From the NCBI GenBank assembly GCA_002243285.1, contig CP022585.1, forward strand, positions 2,034,641 to 2,098,640: DNA of 64,000 bases, read 5' to 3'. Both the position numbers and the translations under genes were made by a program. Positions 8,088 to 16,061 of the stretch are shown here, piece after piece (within the stretch, counting starts at the first letter, position 1; each line of letters opens with the position of its first letter). Below the pieces are notes generated by a model. That model made no database searches. It was not told the DNA's origin and saw only the letters and a list, made by a program, of their open reading frames with translations. Source of the DNA: Candidatus Fluviicola riflensis. GTDB lineage: Bacteria > Bacteroidota > Bacteroidia > Flavobacteriales_D > Crocinitomicaceae.

Positions 8088-9539
8088 TCAGTAATAAATC
8101 AATCGACGTACTTTAGTTACATATTTCGCTAAACGAATTACTTGTTTCGTATAACCGAATTCATTATCGTACCAGGCATACAATACCACGTTTTTACCAT
8201 CGTTTGAAACGATCGTTGCGTGTGAATCATAAACAGAACAGCACGTATTTCCGATAATATCGCTTGATACAAGTTCAGGATCGTACGAATAAAAAATCTG
8301 GTTTACCAATTCACCTTCCAATGAAGCGCGACGGATCACGTTGTTGACATCTTCGATGGTGGTTGTTTTGTTCAATTCCAATGAAAGAATTGCCAATGAA
8401 CCGTTTGGAGTAGGTACACGTACGGCATTTGCTGTCAGTTTGTCTTTCAAATCAGGAATTACTTTCGTTACCGCAGCACCTGCTCCGGTTGATGTAATTA
8501 CCATATTGATAGCAGCAGAACGGCCACGACGTGAACTTTTGTGCATGTTATCCAATAGGTTTTGGTCATTGGTGTAAGCATGAACGGTTTCAATGTGTCC
8601 TTTTACCACACCAAACTCATCGTTGATCACTTTCAGGATAGGAGAGATCGCATTGGTGGTACAGGAAGCGGCAGAATAAATCTTTTCAGATTCAATTTCC
8701 AGTGTTCCCTGGTTAATTCCGTAAACAACATTCGGGATTTCTTTCCCGGGAGCCGTCAGCAATACACGTGAAGCGCCTTTTGCTTTCAGGTGACGCGATA
8801 ATGCCTCTCGGTTGGTGAAAACCCCTGTATTGTCAATAATCAACGCGTTATCGATGCCGTATTTCGTATAATCGATATCTTCCGGATTTGAAGCATCAAT
8901 CATGCGTACAATTTGTCCGTTGATGATCAAAGCGCTGTTTGCCAAATCTTCTACAACCGAACCTTTAAATGCTCCGTGAACCGAATCACTGCGTAACAAA
9001 GCTGCTCGTTTGATGATGTCTTTGTCGCTGGCACCACGTGTAACGATCGCACGCAAACGCAATTGTTGTCCTTTACCGGCTTGTTTGATCAACTCACGAG
9101 CTGCCAAACGTCCGATACGGCCAAAACCGTACAATACCACATCGCGTGGTGTGAAACCGTCGCCGGTTCCTTTTTCAAAACCAACCAATTTGTTGGAAAG
9201 GAAATCTGCTTTTGATGTAAAGGTATTTCCTTCGGCAGCCCATTCGCTGGCCAGTTTACCGATATCGATCTTTGCCGGAGCAAGGTCCATCTTCATCAAT
9301 TCCTCTGCCAATGCAGCGCTGGTTTCGATGTCGATTGGTTTGTTTACCACTTTAGCTGCGTATTCGTGCAGATTCAGGATTTCTGAAATGGTGATATCCG
9401 TCAAATGATTGCGGAACAAAACCAATTCAATTCCTTTGTCATACAACAACTCACCAACGTGACTTGATAATTTAACAGCAGCGCGTTCGCGTTGAACGTG
9501 CGAGTTGAGCTCTTTTTCGTAGCCTACTGCAGCTTCCAT
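8088..9539 (-). CDS. gap: Glyceraldehyde-3-phosphate dehydrogenase, long form
   Basis: Glycolytic/gluconeogenic oxidation of glyceraldehyde-3-phosphate to 1,3-bisphosphoglycerate. The nucleotide-binding motif GFGRIGR is at 138-144, catalytic Cys293 sits in SCTTN, and His320 in TVHAYTNDQ. The helical extension of about 130 residues before the Rossmann fold makes it 483 aa instead of the usual 330-340; long forms of this type are common in Bacteroidota. Its strand and terminator indicate a monocistronic unit. Confidence 0.93.
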   Translation of the reverse strand: MEAAVGYEKELNSHVQRERAAVKLSSHVGELLYDKGIELVLFRNHLTDITISEILNLHEYAAKVVNKPIDIETSAALAEELMKMDLAPAKIDIGKLASEWAAEGNTFTSKADFLSNKLVGFEKGTGDGFTPRDVVLYGFGRIGRLAARELIKQAGKGQQLRLRAIVTRGASDKDIIKRAALLRSDSVHGAFKGSVVEDLANSALIINGQIVRMIDASNPEDIDYTKYGIDNALIIDNTGVFTNREALSRHLKAKGASRVLLTAPGKEIPNVVYGINQGTLEIESEKIYSAASCTTNAISPILKVINDEFGVVKGHIETVHAYTNDQNLLDNMHKSSRRGRSAAINMVITSTGAGAAVTKVIPDLKDKLTANAVRVPTPNGSLAILSLELNKTTTIEDVNNVIRRASLEGELVNQIFYSYDPELVSSDIIGNTCCSVYDSHATIVSNDGKNVVLYAWYDNEFGYTKQVIRLAKYVTKVRRLIYY

Positions 9540-9587
9540 TTGCTTTTACCTATTGATTATTAAACGATTATTTGCTTTTCCTGGAAT

Positions 9588-9622
9588 TAAAAAAGGCCGC
9601 CCGCGTTTGCAGACAGCCTTTC
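9588..9622 (-). terminator. Terminator of rpoD
   Basis: On the minus strand, an approximately 13-bp stem with several G-U pairs (AAAGGCTGTCTGC / GCGGGCGGCCTTT, loop AAAC) is followed by T residues, 3 bp after the rpoD stop. The G-U pairs make the stem good only on this strand. Confidence 0.82.
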
Positions 9623-9625
9623 CTG

Positions 9626-10492
9626 TTATCCTAAATATGCTTTCAACAACTTATTGCGGGATGTGTGTCGCAGCCGTCGGATGGCTTTTTCTTTTATCTG
9701 ACGAACGCGCTCGCGGGTCAGATTAAATTTAGCTCCAATTTCTTCGAGTGTTAATCCGTGGTTCATTCCGATTCCAAAGAATAAACGGATGATTTCACGT
9801 TCTTTATCTGTCAACGTGCTCAATGAACGTTCGATTTCACGTTGCAGCGACTCGGCCATAAGGGCGTGATCGGCTTTCGGTGAATCGGTGTTGGCCATTA
9901 CATCCATCAATGTACCACCATCTTCCGAAGAAGACAAAGGTGCATCCATCGATACGTGACGACCGGATACATTTAAGCTTTCCTTGATTTTGTCTTCCGG
10001 AACTTCCAATGCTTCTGCTAATTCTTCAGCTGAAGGCGGACGTTCGAATTCCTGCTCCAAGCGCGAGAATGCTTTGTTGATCTTGTTCAAAGATCCAACC
10101 TGGTTCAGCGGCAAACGTACAATACGTGCCTGTTCTGCCAACGCCTGCAAAATGGATTGACGAATCCACCAAACAGCGTATGAAATGAATTTAAAACCAC
10201 GGGTTTCGTCAAACTTCTGAGCCGCTTTAATCAAACCTAAGTTTCCTTCGTTGATCAAATCGGGTAGTGTAAGACCTTGATTTTGATATTGTTTCGCTAC
10301 CGAAACGACGAATCGCAGGTTAGCGCGGGTTAGCTTTTCCAAAGCTCGTTGGTCACCTTGTTTAATGCGGCGAGCCAATTCTACTTCTTCCTCAGCTGTG
10401 ATTAACTCCTCTTTACCAATGTCTTGCAGATACTTGTCTAAGGACTGACTTTCTCGATTGGTAATGGATTTTGTAATCTTTAATTGTCTCAT
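9626..10492 (-). CDS. rpoD: Primary RNA polymerase sigma factor (sigma-70 family)
   Basis: 288 aa. Region 1.2 is at residues about 15-50, and region 2 holds [20 protein letters not shown] and the -10-recognising [15 protein letters not shown] segment. Region 3 follows, and region 4 ends with the helix-turn-helix [28 protein letters not shown]. The short form without the long region 1.1/non-conserved insert is typical of the Bacteroidota housekeeping sigma, which recognises TAnnTTTG promoters like those listed here. It is monocistronic, with its own terminator and a matching promoter upstream. Confidence 0.95.
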   Translation of the reverse strand: MRQLKITKSITNRESQSLDKYLQDIGKEELITAEEEVELARRIKQGDQRALEKLTRANLRFVVSVAKQYQNQGLTLPDLINEGNLGLIKAAQKFDETRGFKFISYAVWWIRQSILQALAEQARIVRLPLNQVGSLNKINKAFSRLEQEFERPPSAEELAEALEVPEDKIKESLNVSGRHVSMDAPLSSSEDGGTLMDVMANTDSPKADHALMAESLQREIERSLSTLTDKEREIIRLFFGIGMNHGLTLEEIGAKFNLTRERVRQIKEKAIRRLRHTSRNKLLKAYLG

Positions 10493-10535
10493 GTAATGAA
10501 CTCCGATTTAATAATGATTTGTTAAAATCAGGGTG

Positions 10536-10568
10536 CAAAGTTACGACGAAAAGAAAGTGATTTCCAAA
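10536..10568 (-). promoter_or_regulatory. Predicted rpoD promoter
   Basis: On the minus strand, TTTG (10568-10565), a 21-bp spacer and TAACTTTG (10543-10536) match the -33/-7 consensus. The predicted start would give a leader of about 40 nt. Confidence 0.6.
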
Positions 10569-10641
10569 TATAAAAAGCAGATTTTTGAGAGATTTCCGCC
10601 TCTCAAAAACCATGCCTTAACGTTTTTTGTGGGAATTAAAC

Positions 10642-12108
10642 TTATAATCCGAATCCGAGGTATTCCTTTTTACCGCTTTCCAAAACTACTTCCAGCAAAA
10701 CACCGCCTTTATAATTCGTTAACTTTGAGGTTAAATCCTCAGGAGAATCAACCGGTTCCTGATTAAATTTTGAAATCACCATTCCTTCTTCCAATCCGAG
10801 CGAACGTAATTTCCCGGGTTCCAGTGTTTTTACTTTTACACCACTTGAAATGTTGAGTTCTTTTTTCTCTTTTGCGGTTAATTCTGAAAAAGTTGCTCCA
10901 AAAGCGGAAATCTTACTCATTTCTTCCTTCGATTTTAGAGCAGTAGCCCCGTCAACTGAACGCAAAACCACTTCTTTGATCTCCTGATCACCGTTTTCGT
11001 TGCGCAAAGTCAGCGATACTTTATCACCCGGACGACGTTTTCCGATTTCTTCCTGCAAAGCAGCCACCGAATTCACATCTCTCGTTCCAATCTTCAGAAT
11101 CACCGAATTGGCTTTAATCCCTGCTTTTTCAGCGCCACCGTCTTCGGTTACCGAACTGATAAAAACACCTTTTGTTGATGGAAGATTGTTCTTCTCCTTG
11201 ATTTCCTGGTTGATGTCAGCGATTTGAACGCCCAAATAACCACGTTGCACAATACCAAAATCGATGATATCACGCATGACCTTATTTACAAGGTTTACGG
11301 GAACAGCAAAACTGTAACCGGTATACGAGCCTGTTTGTGATGCGATTGCTGTGTTGATTCCAACCAGTTCACCTCGGGTATTTACCAACGCACCGCCACT
11401 GTTTCCCGGATTAACGGCTGCATCCGTCTGAATGAATGACTCTATCGGAACCACTGTATTACGTGTTTTGTCCGACAACAAGTTGATGTTGCGCGCTTTT
11501 GCACTTACAATTCCCGCAGTAACGGTAGAGGTAAGGTTAAACGGATTTCCGACAGCCAGCACCCATTCACCGACGCGTAGATCGTCGCTGTTACCGATCG
11601 CAATTGGCCTTAATCCTTCTGCGTCGATTTTCAGTACTGCAATATCTGTAGCCGGATCGGTTCCGATCACTGTGGCTGTATAGGTAGAATTATCATTGAG
11701 GATCACCTCGATTTCGCTGGCGTCTTCGATCACATGATTGTTTGTGACGATGTAGCCTTCTGAAGAAATAATAACTCCGGAACCTGAGCCTGAGCCATAT
11801 TGTTTGTATTCACGGCCACCGGTTCCCGGGCCGTAAAAGAATTCATACAACGGATCGTGCTGTACAGTGGTTCTCACCACTTTCGTTGTAACGTGAACCA
11901 CCGAATTGATGGTGTTTTCGGAAGCCTCCATAAAGCCCTCCGTTCCAGCGGGAACTCCGCTGTAGTTGACTTGGTGTGCGAAGCGATTACCGTCGATCAC
12001 TTCATCGGATAATGAAGAATAGCTGGTCGCATTCAGAATATAACCGAACGCAAAAGGTACCATCCCTCCCAGGATACCAACTCCCAGGTATTTCCATGTG
12101 TTACTCAT
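10642..12108 (-). CDS. htrA: Do/HtrA family periplasmic serine protease
   Basis: 488 aa. An N-terminal membrane/signal segment (about 7-26) leads into a trypsin-like domain with the catalytic triad His125 (TNNHVIED), Asp155 ([11 protein letters not shown]) and Ser237 (NPGNSGGA). Two PDZ domains follow (about 285-385 and 400-488). It degrades or refolds damaged envelope proteins. Between this gene and rpoD there are 149 bp. It is transcribed alone on the minus strand, divergent from dapF. Confidence 0.93.
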   Translation of the reverse strand: MSNTWKYLGVGILGGMVPFAFGYILNATSYSSLSDEVIDGNRFAHQVNYSGVPAGTEGFMEASENTINSVVHVTTKVVRTTVQHDPLYEFFYGPGTGGREYKQYGSGSGSGVIISSEGYIVTNNHVIEDASEIEVILNDNSTYTATVIGTDPATDIAVLKIDAEGLRPIAIGNSDDLRVGEWVLAVGNPFNLTSTVTAGIVSAKARNINLLSDKTRNTVVPIESFIQTDAAVNPGNSGGALVNTRGELVGINTAIASQTGSYTGYSFAVPVNLVNKVMRDIIDFGIVQRGYLGVQIADINQEIKEKNNLPSTKGVFISSVTEDGGAEKAGIKANSVILKIGTRDVNSVAALQEEIGKRRPGDKVSLTLRNENGDQEIKEVVLRSVDGATALKSKEEMSKISAFGATFSELTAKEKKELNISSGVKVKTLEPGKLRSLGLEEGMVISKFNQEPVDSPEDLTSKLTNYKGGVLLEVVLESGKKEYLGFGL

Positions 12109-12167
12109 AGTTGAATCTTTTTTTGAATTTTAAACACAATTATAAGGCCATTCGACACATCATTTAT

Positions 12168-12175
12168 TACTTTTG
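12168..12175 (+). promoter_or_regulatory. Predicted -7 promoter box for the dapF operon
   Basis: TACTTTTG matches TAnnTTTG, 43 bp before the dapF start. No good -33 element is seen at the ideal distance. Confidence 0.45.
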
Positions 12176-12218
12176 ACGTTAAAGATTGTTAAGCAAAAAC
12201 AGCCGTTACAGCGTAATA

Positions 12219-13010
12219 ATGATGAATATACCATTTGTAAAATACCAGGGCACCGGCAATGATTTTGTGATGATTGATAATCGCAAGGGAAAATGGAATG
12301 ATTTGTCGATTCAAACCATCCGTGCACTGTGTGATCGGCGATTTGGAATTGGTGCTGACGGACTCATTAAATTGAATGCATCAGCCGAACTCGATTTTGA
12401 AGTGGATTATTACAATGCCGACGGTTCCAAAAGCTTTTGTGGTAACGGCGCACGTTGCGCAGTGGCATTCGCCAAACAAAAAGGTATCAACACCGATAGC
12501 ACTCGCTTTACAGCCATCGACGGTGAGCATCTGGCTTCACAAGCGGGTGAAATTGTTTCGTTGCTGATGAACGAGGTAAATACCGTCCAAAAAGATGAAG
12601 ACGCCTATATTATTGATACCGGTTCGCCACATTACATCCGTTTTGTGGACAAAGTGGAAGGTTTTCCCGTTTACGAAGAAGGATTTAAGATTCGTTATTC
12701 GGACACTTACAAAGCTGAAGGTATCAATGTGAATTTCGTGGAAGTTACCGGTGAACGTGATTTGTTTGTGGTGACTTACGAGCGTGGTGTGGAAGATGAA
12801 ACGCTTTCATGTGGAACAGGCGTTACTGCTGCAGCATTGGCTTTTGCAATTGAAAAAAATCTCATGGGCTCCCAGATCATTTCCATCAAAACGAAAGGCG
12901 GTGGTTTGCAGGTTACGTTTAACCGTACCGGAGAACAAACGTTTGAACGGATTTTCCTAAACGGGCCCGCCATTAAAGTGTTTGAAGGAGTCTACAATGG
13001 CAGGATTTAA
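12219..13010 (+). CDS. dapF: Diaminopimelate epimerase
   Basis: Converts LL- to meso-diaminopimelate for lysine and peptidoglycan. The two active-site cysteines are visible: Cys74 in FCGNGARC and Cys198 in SCGTGVTAAA. The start is one of two consecutive ATGs (12219 or 12222), giving the usual N-terminus (M)MNIPFVKYQGTGNDF. An in-frame upstream ATG at 12186 lacks family support. It is the first gene of a run of six overlapping or nearly touching genes ending at 18544. Confidence 0.94.
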   Translation: MMNIPFVKYQGTGNDFVMIDNRKGKWNDLSIQTIRALCDRRFGIGADGLIKLNASAELDFEVDYYNADGSKSFCGNGARCAVAFAKQKGINTDSTRFTAIDGEHLASQAGEIVSLLMNEVNTVQKDEDAYIIDTGSPHYIRFVDKVEGFPVYEEGFKIRYSDTYKAEGINVNFVEVTGERDLFVVTYERGVEDETLSCGTGVTAAALAFAIEKNLMGSQIISIKTKGGGLQVTFNRTGEQTFERIFLNGPAIKVFEGVYNGRI

Positions 13011-13524
13011 ATTCCGGAATCCGGTATTCGAATGGCCGGAAAAAATCACCGCAGGTACGTATGTATGGATTTGGAACGCTGATAAAATTCCACCGCATAT
13101 CGGAATTTCACGCGGACAAAACTATTTTAGCCTGACGTATCGCAATTGCGAGATCCAGAAAAGTGTTTCAGGAATGGTGCGAAAAGCCAAAAGGGCTGAG
13201 ATTCCGCTGGTTTTGGTGGCGATTAATGAGTGGGAATTTACCCGTGATTTCACTTCTGTTTATCGGCAATACGATACGGCAAAAGCAGGTGGGCCAACGT
13301 GCCTGGATCCGATCAAAGAATTATTCGGTTTGCAGTCAACCGTGAATCAGTTAGCCGATTTGTTAACAGAAATTGAAAACCGTGAGCAACTCAAGCAGGT
13401 TTTTGCTGTAAATTTGGGGACTGATTTTTGTGCCATCCCTGATTACTCGATCGCCGAAATTATGTCGCGAATAGAATTGTTACATGAAACTAAAAGGACA
13501 AAAAGTTACCCTGCGTCCCGTTGA
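12997..13524 (+). CDS. Conserved protein of unknown function
   Basis: 175 aa from the ATG at 12997, which is preceded by GGAG at good spacing. An ATG five codons upstream is less likely. The gene overlaps dapF by 14 bp and the next gene by 41 bp. The N-terminal half is beta-rich (GTYVWIWNADKIPPHIGISRGQ), the middle holds an IPLVLVAINEW strand, and the C-terminal third is helical. No enzyme motif is recognised. The tight overlap with dapF and the GNAT gene implies co-regulation. Confidence 0.75.
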   Translation: MAGFKFRNPVFEWPEKITAGTYVWIWNADKIPPHIGISRGQNYFSLTYRNCEIQKSVSGMVRKAKRAEIPLVLVAINEWEFTRDFTSVYRQYDTAKAGGPTCLDPIKELFGLQSTVNQLADLLTEIENREQLKQVFAVNLGTDFCAIPDYSIAEIMSRIELLHETKRTKSYPASR

Positions 13525-14011
13525 AAAAGAGGATGCAACGCGCTTGCTGTTGTGGGAAAACAACCCGCAGCACTGGAAAGTGACTGGTACGGAGGTCCCG
13601 TTTTCACTACACGCCATTCTCGAATACATTGATCAGGCACAGCACATTCGTACGCACGGACAATTGCGGTTGATCATTTCTTTAACGGAGACTGATGAAC
13701 CGATCGGGACCATTGACCTATATAATGCCGATTTTAAACATTCGCGTGCTGCGGTAGGCATTTTAATTGATGAACCTTCGCACAGGCAACAAGGCTATGC
13801 TTTGGAAGCTCTGGAAATATTGGAAAATTATGTACGTCAGATTTTGGGTTTCCACAATCTGTATTGCTCTGTACACGGTGATAATGAAGCAAGTAAAGCT
13901 TTGTTTGATAAAGCCGGTTTTGAGCGCATCGGCGTCCGGAAAGATTGGTTTCTGGATGGGAATAAATGGTTGGATGAAATTTTGTATCAAAAATGTCTGG
14001 AAAAAAAGTAA
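13484..14011 (+). CDS. GNAT-family N-acetyltransferase (RimJ/RimL-like)
   Basis: 175 aa, Acetyltransf_3 type. The N-terminus is KVTLRPVEKEDATRLL, the acetyl-CoA pyrophosphate-binding region is around RQQGYALEAL (about 98-107), and the C-terminus shows the usual CSVHGDNEASKALFDKAGFERIGVRKD pattern in pieces. It probably acetylates a protein N-terminus or a small amine; the substrate is unknown. It overlaps the genes on both sides (41 bp and 19 bp). Confidence 0.88.
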   Translation: MKLKGQKVTLRPVEKEDATRLLLWENNPQHWKVTGTEVPFSLHAILEYIDQAQHIRTHGQLRLIISLTETDEPIGTIDLYNADFKHSRAAVGILIDEPSHRQQGYALEALEILENYVRQILGFHNLYCSVHGDNEASKALFDKAGFERIGVRKDWFLDGNKWLDEILYQKCLEKK

Positions 14012-15042
14012 GTAAAAAGTGGATGATCATGGGCGTGTTCGCTGTGATTTTCGGTGTTGGATTGGTCTTTGGCTGGACACCGATTATGTCGCGGCTCACC
14101 AAAACAATCAACGACAAAACGGTGAACGTACCGGTCAACGAAAAGCTGACATTGGCCCAGGTGGGAGCGTTGCTTCAGGAGAAAAAAGTGATCGATGATG
14201 TTGATTTTTTTCTTTCGGTAGCGAAGTCTAAAGAGTTGACAGACAAAAATATAGAACCTGGAATGCATGCTTTTCCTCCTGGAACTTCTTACAAAGATGT
14301 ATGCAACGCATTAAAATCAGGTGCTTTTGAAATAGAAGTAGTGGTAACGTTCAACAATTGTAAAACAATTGGTGATTTGTGTGAAAAAGTGAGCAAATGT
14401 CTTATGATCGACCAATCGGAATTGGAAACTTACATTTTGAGCGACGAAACCTGTGATAAATATGGTTTCAACGTACAAACTATTCCGGCGTTGTTCATCC
14501 CCAATTCCTATAAAATGTACTACGATACCGATAAAGAGGCGTTTGTGCAGCGAATGGCAGATGAATTTAAAAACTTCTGGACGGCTGAACGCATGGCGAA
14601 ACTCAAAAAAGTCGGACTCGATTCTCCGTCTGAAGCAGTCACAATGGCTTCTATCGTTTATGGTGAACAATCGAAAAACGAGCAGGAATGGCCAATTATC
14701 GCAGGATTATACCTGAATCGCCTCAATACAGGAATGCGTTTGCAATCCGATCCGACTTTCAAATTTTGCTGGGGCGACGAACTGGAGGGTGTTCAGCGAT
14801 TGACTTACGAACACCGTGAAAGAGATTGTCCGTACAATACTTATTTGCACGACGGTTTGCCTCCCGGGCCAATTTCTATGCCGCCTGCGGGAGTTGTGGA
14901 CGCTGTGCTGAACCGTGATGACAACGATTATTTGTACATGTGCGCTCAAGCCAATTACGACGGTTTGCACAATTTCACGAAAGATTATTCCGTTCACGCT
15001 AAAAACGCCACCGAGTTTCAAAACTGGCTGGCCCAACAATAA
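13993..15042 (+). CDS. mltG: Endolytic transglycosylase MltG
   Basis: 349 aa, YceG family. One N-terminal transmembrane helix (about 10-28) is followed by a LysM-like region and the catalytic domain with Glu225 in SIVYGEQ, the LNRLNTGMRLQSDPT segment, and YNTYLHDGLPPGPISMP. It cuts nascent glycan strands in the inner membrane and so limits peptidoglycan strand length. Its place in an operon with dapF fits cell-wall synthesis. The start overlaps the GNAT gene by 19 bp. Confidence 0.93.
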   Translation: MSGKKVSKKWMIMGVFAVIFGVGLVFGWTPIMSRLTKTINDKTVNVPVNEKLTLAQVGALLQEKKVIDDVDFFLSVAKSKELTDKNIEPGMHAFPPGTSYKDVCNALKSGAFEIEVVVTFNNCKTIGDLCEKVSKCLMIDQSELETYILSDETCDKYGFNVQTIPALFIPNSYKMYYDTDKEAFVQRMADEFKNFWTAERMAKLKKVGLDSPSEAVTMASIVYGEQSKNEQEWPIIAGLYLNRLNTGMRLQSDPTFKFCWGDELEGVQRLTYEHRERDCPYNTYLHDGLPPGPISMPPAGVVDAVLNRDDNDYLYMCAQANYDGLHNFTKDYSVHAKNATEFQNWLAQQ

Positions 15043-15047
15043 GAGTT

Positions 15048-16061
15048 ATGGATCGCAGATCGTTTGTTAAAAAAGGAGCACTTGGAATTGCCGCTGCAGG
15101 GCTTGTTCACCCACTATTAGCGAGGGAATCGGACGTGAAACCACAATCTGAATCCGATGACAAAAAGTTCGTTGCTGCTTTTAAACCAATTATGATTTCC
15201 ACCTGGAGTCATGGTTTGGAAGCCAACAAAGCAGGCTGGGAAGTTTTGTCGAAAGGTGGAAGCTCATTGGATGCAGTAGAAGCAGGAGCAAGACAAACCG
15301 AATCCGATGTTACCAATCGCAGTGTTGGAATAGGTGGAATGCCTGACAAAGAAGGACATGTAACGCTCGACGCCTGTATCATGGATTGGGAATCGAATTG
15401 CGGATCCGTAGGTTATTTAGAAGGAATTGCGCACCCGATTAGCGTTGCGCGCCACATTATGGAAAACACACCACATATAATGCTGGTAGGCTCGGGAGCG
15501 AAGAAATATGCGCTTAAGAACAAATTTGAGCAGATCAAAACACCGGTTCCGGAAGTAAAAAAAGCCTGGAAGGAGTGGAAAAAACAACAAGCCGAAATCG
15601 CGAAGAAGCCCGAAATCAATCATGAAAACCACGATACCATCGGTTTACTGGCAATGGACAGGAACGGCCGTATCAGCGGAGCTTGTACAACTTCAGGCTG
15701 GGCTTATAAATTACCCGGAAGATTGGGGGATTCTCCGATTATCGGCGCCGGATTGTTCATCGATCAGGAAGTTGGCGGAGCAGTTGCAACAGGTTTGGGC
15801 GAATCGATTATCAAAATTGCCGGAAGCCACACGGTTGTAGAACTGATGCGAAACGGTTTCACACCCGAAGAAGCCTGCAAAGAAGCTATTAATCGTTTGA
15901 TCAGCAAACACAAAGACATGACAGGCCTGCAATGTGGTTTCATTGCCATCAATACCGAAGGAAAAGTAGGTGGTTACTCGGTTTTCAACGGATTCAACTA
16001 CGCATTGAAAACGGATTCGGAAGACCAGTTGATTGATGCGCCATTTGATCGAAGCTGGTAA
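15048..16061 (+). CDS. N4-(beta-N-acetylglucosaminyl)-L-asparaginase
   Basis: 337-aa Ntn-hydrolase that splits the GlcNAc-Asn bond of N-linked glycopeptides. The N-terminal twin-arginine signal (DRRSFVKKGALGIAAAG, cut near residue 25) suggests Tat export. Autocleavage before Thr197 in NHDTIGLLAMD would create the nucleophile, and the substrate-binding GWAYKLPGRLGDSPIIGAG segment follows. The length matches bacterial glycosylasparaginases. The TAA overlaps the ATG of the next gene, a beta-mannosidase, so the two are coupled and both could act on N-glycans. Confidence 0.92.
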   Translation: MDRRSFVKKGALGIAAAGLVHPLLARESDVKPQSESDDKKFVAAFKPIMISTWSHGLEANKAGWEVLSKGGSSLDAVEAGARQTESDVTNRSVGIGGMPDKEGHVTLDACIMDWESNCGSVGYLEGIAHPISVARHIMENTPHIMLVGSGAKKYALKNKFEQIKTPVPEVKKAWKEWKKQQAEIAKKPEINHENHDTIGLLAMDRNGRISGACTTSGWAYKLPGRLGDSPIIGAGLFIDQEVGGAVATGLGESIIKIAGSHTVVELMRNGFTPEEACKEAINRLISKHKDMTGLQCGFIAINTEGKVGGYSVFNGFNYALKTDSEDQLIDAPFDRSW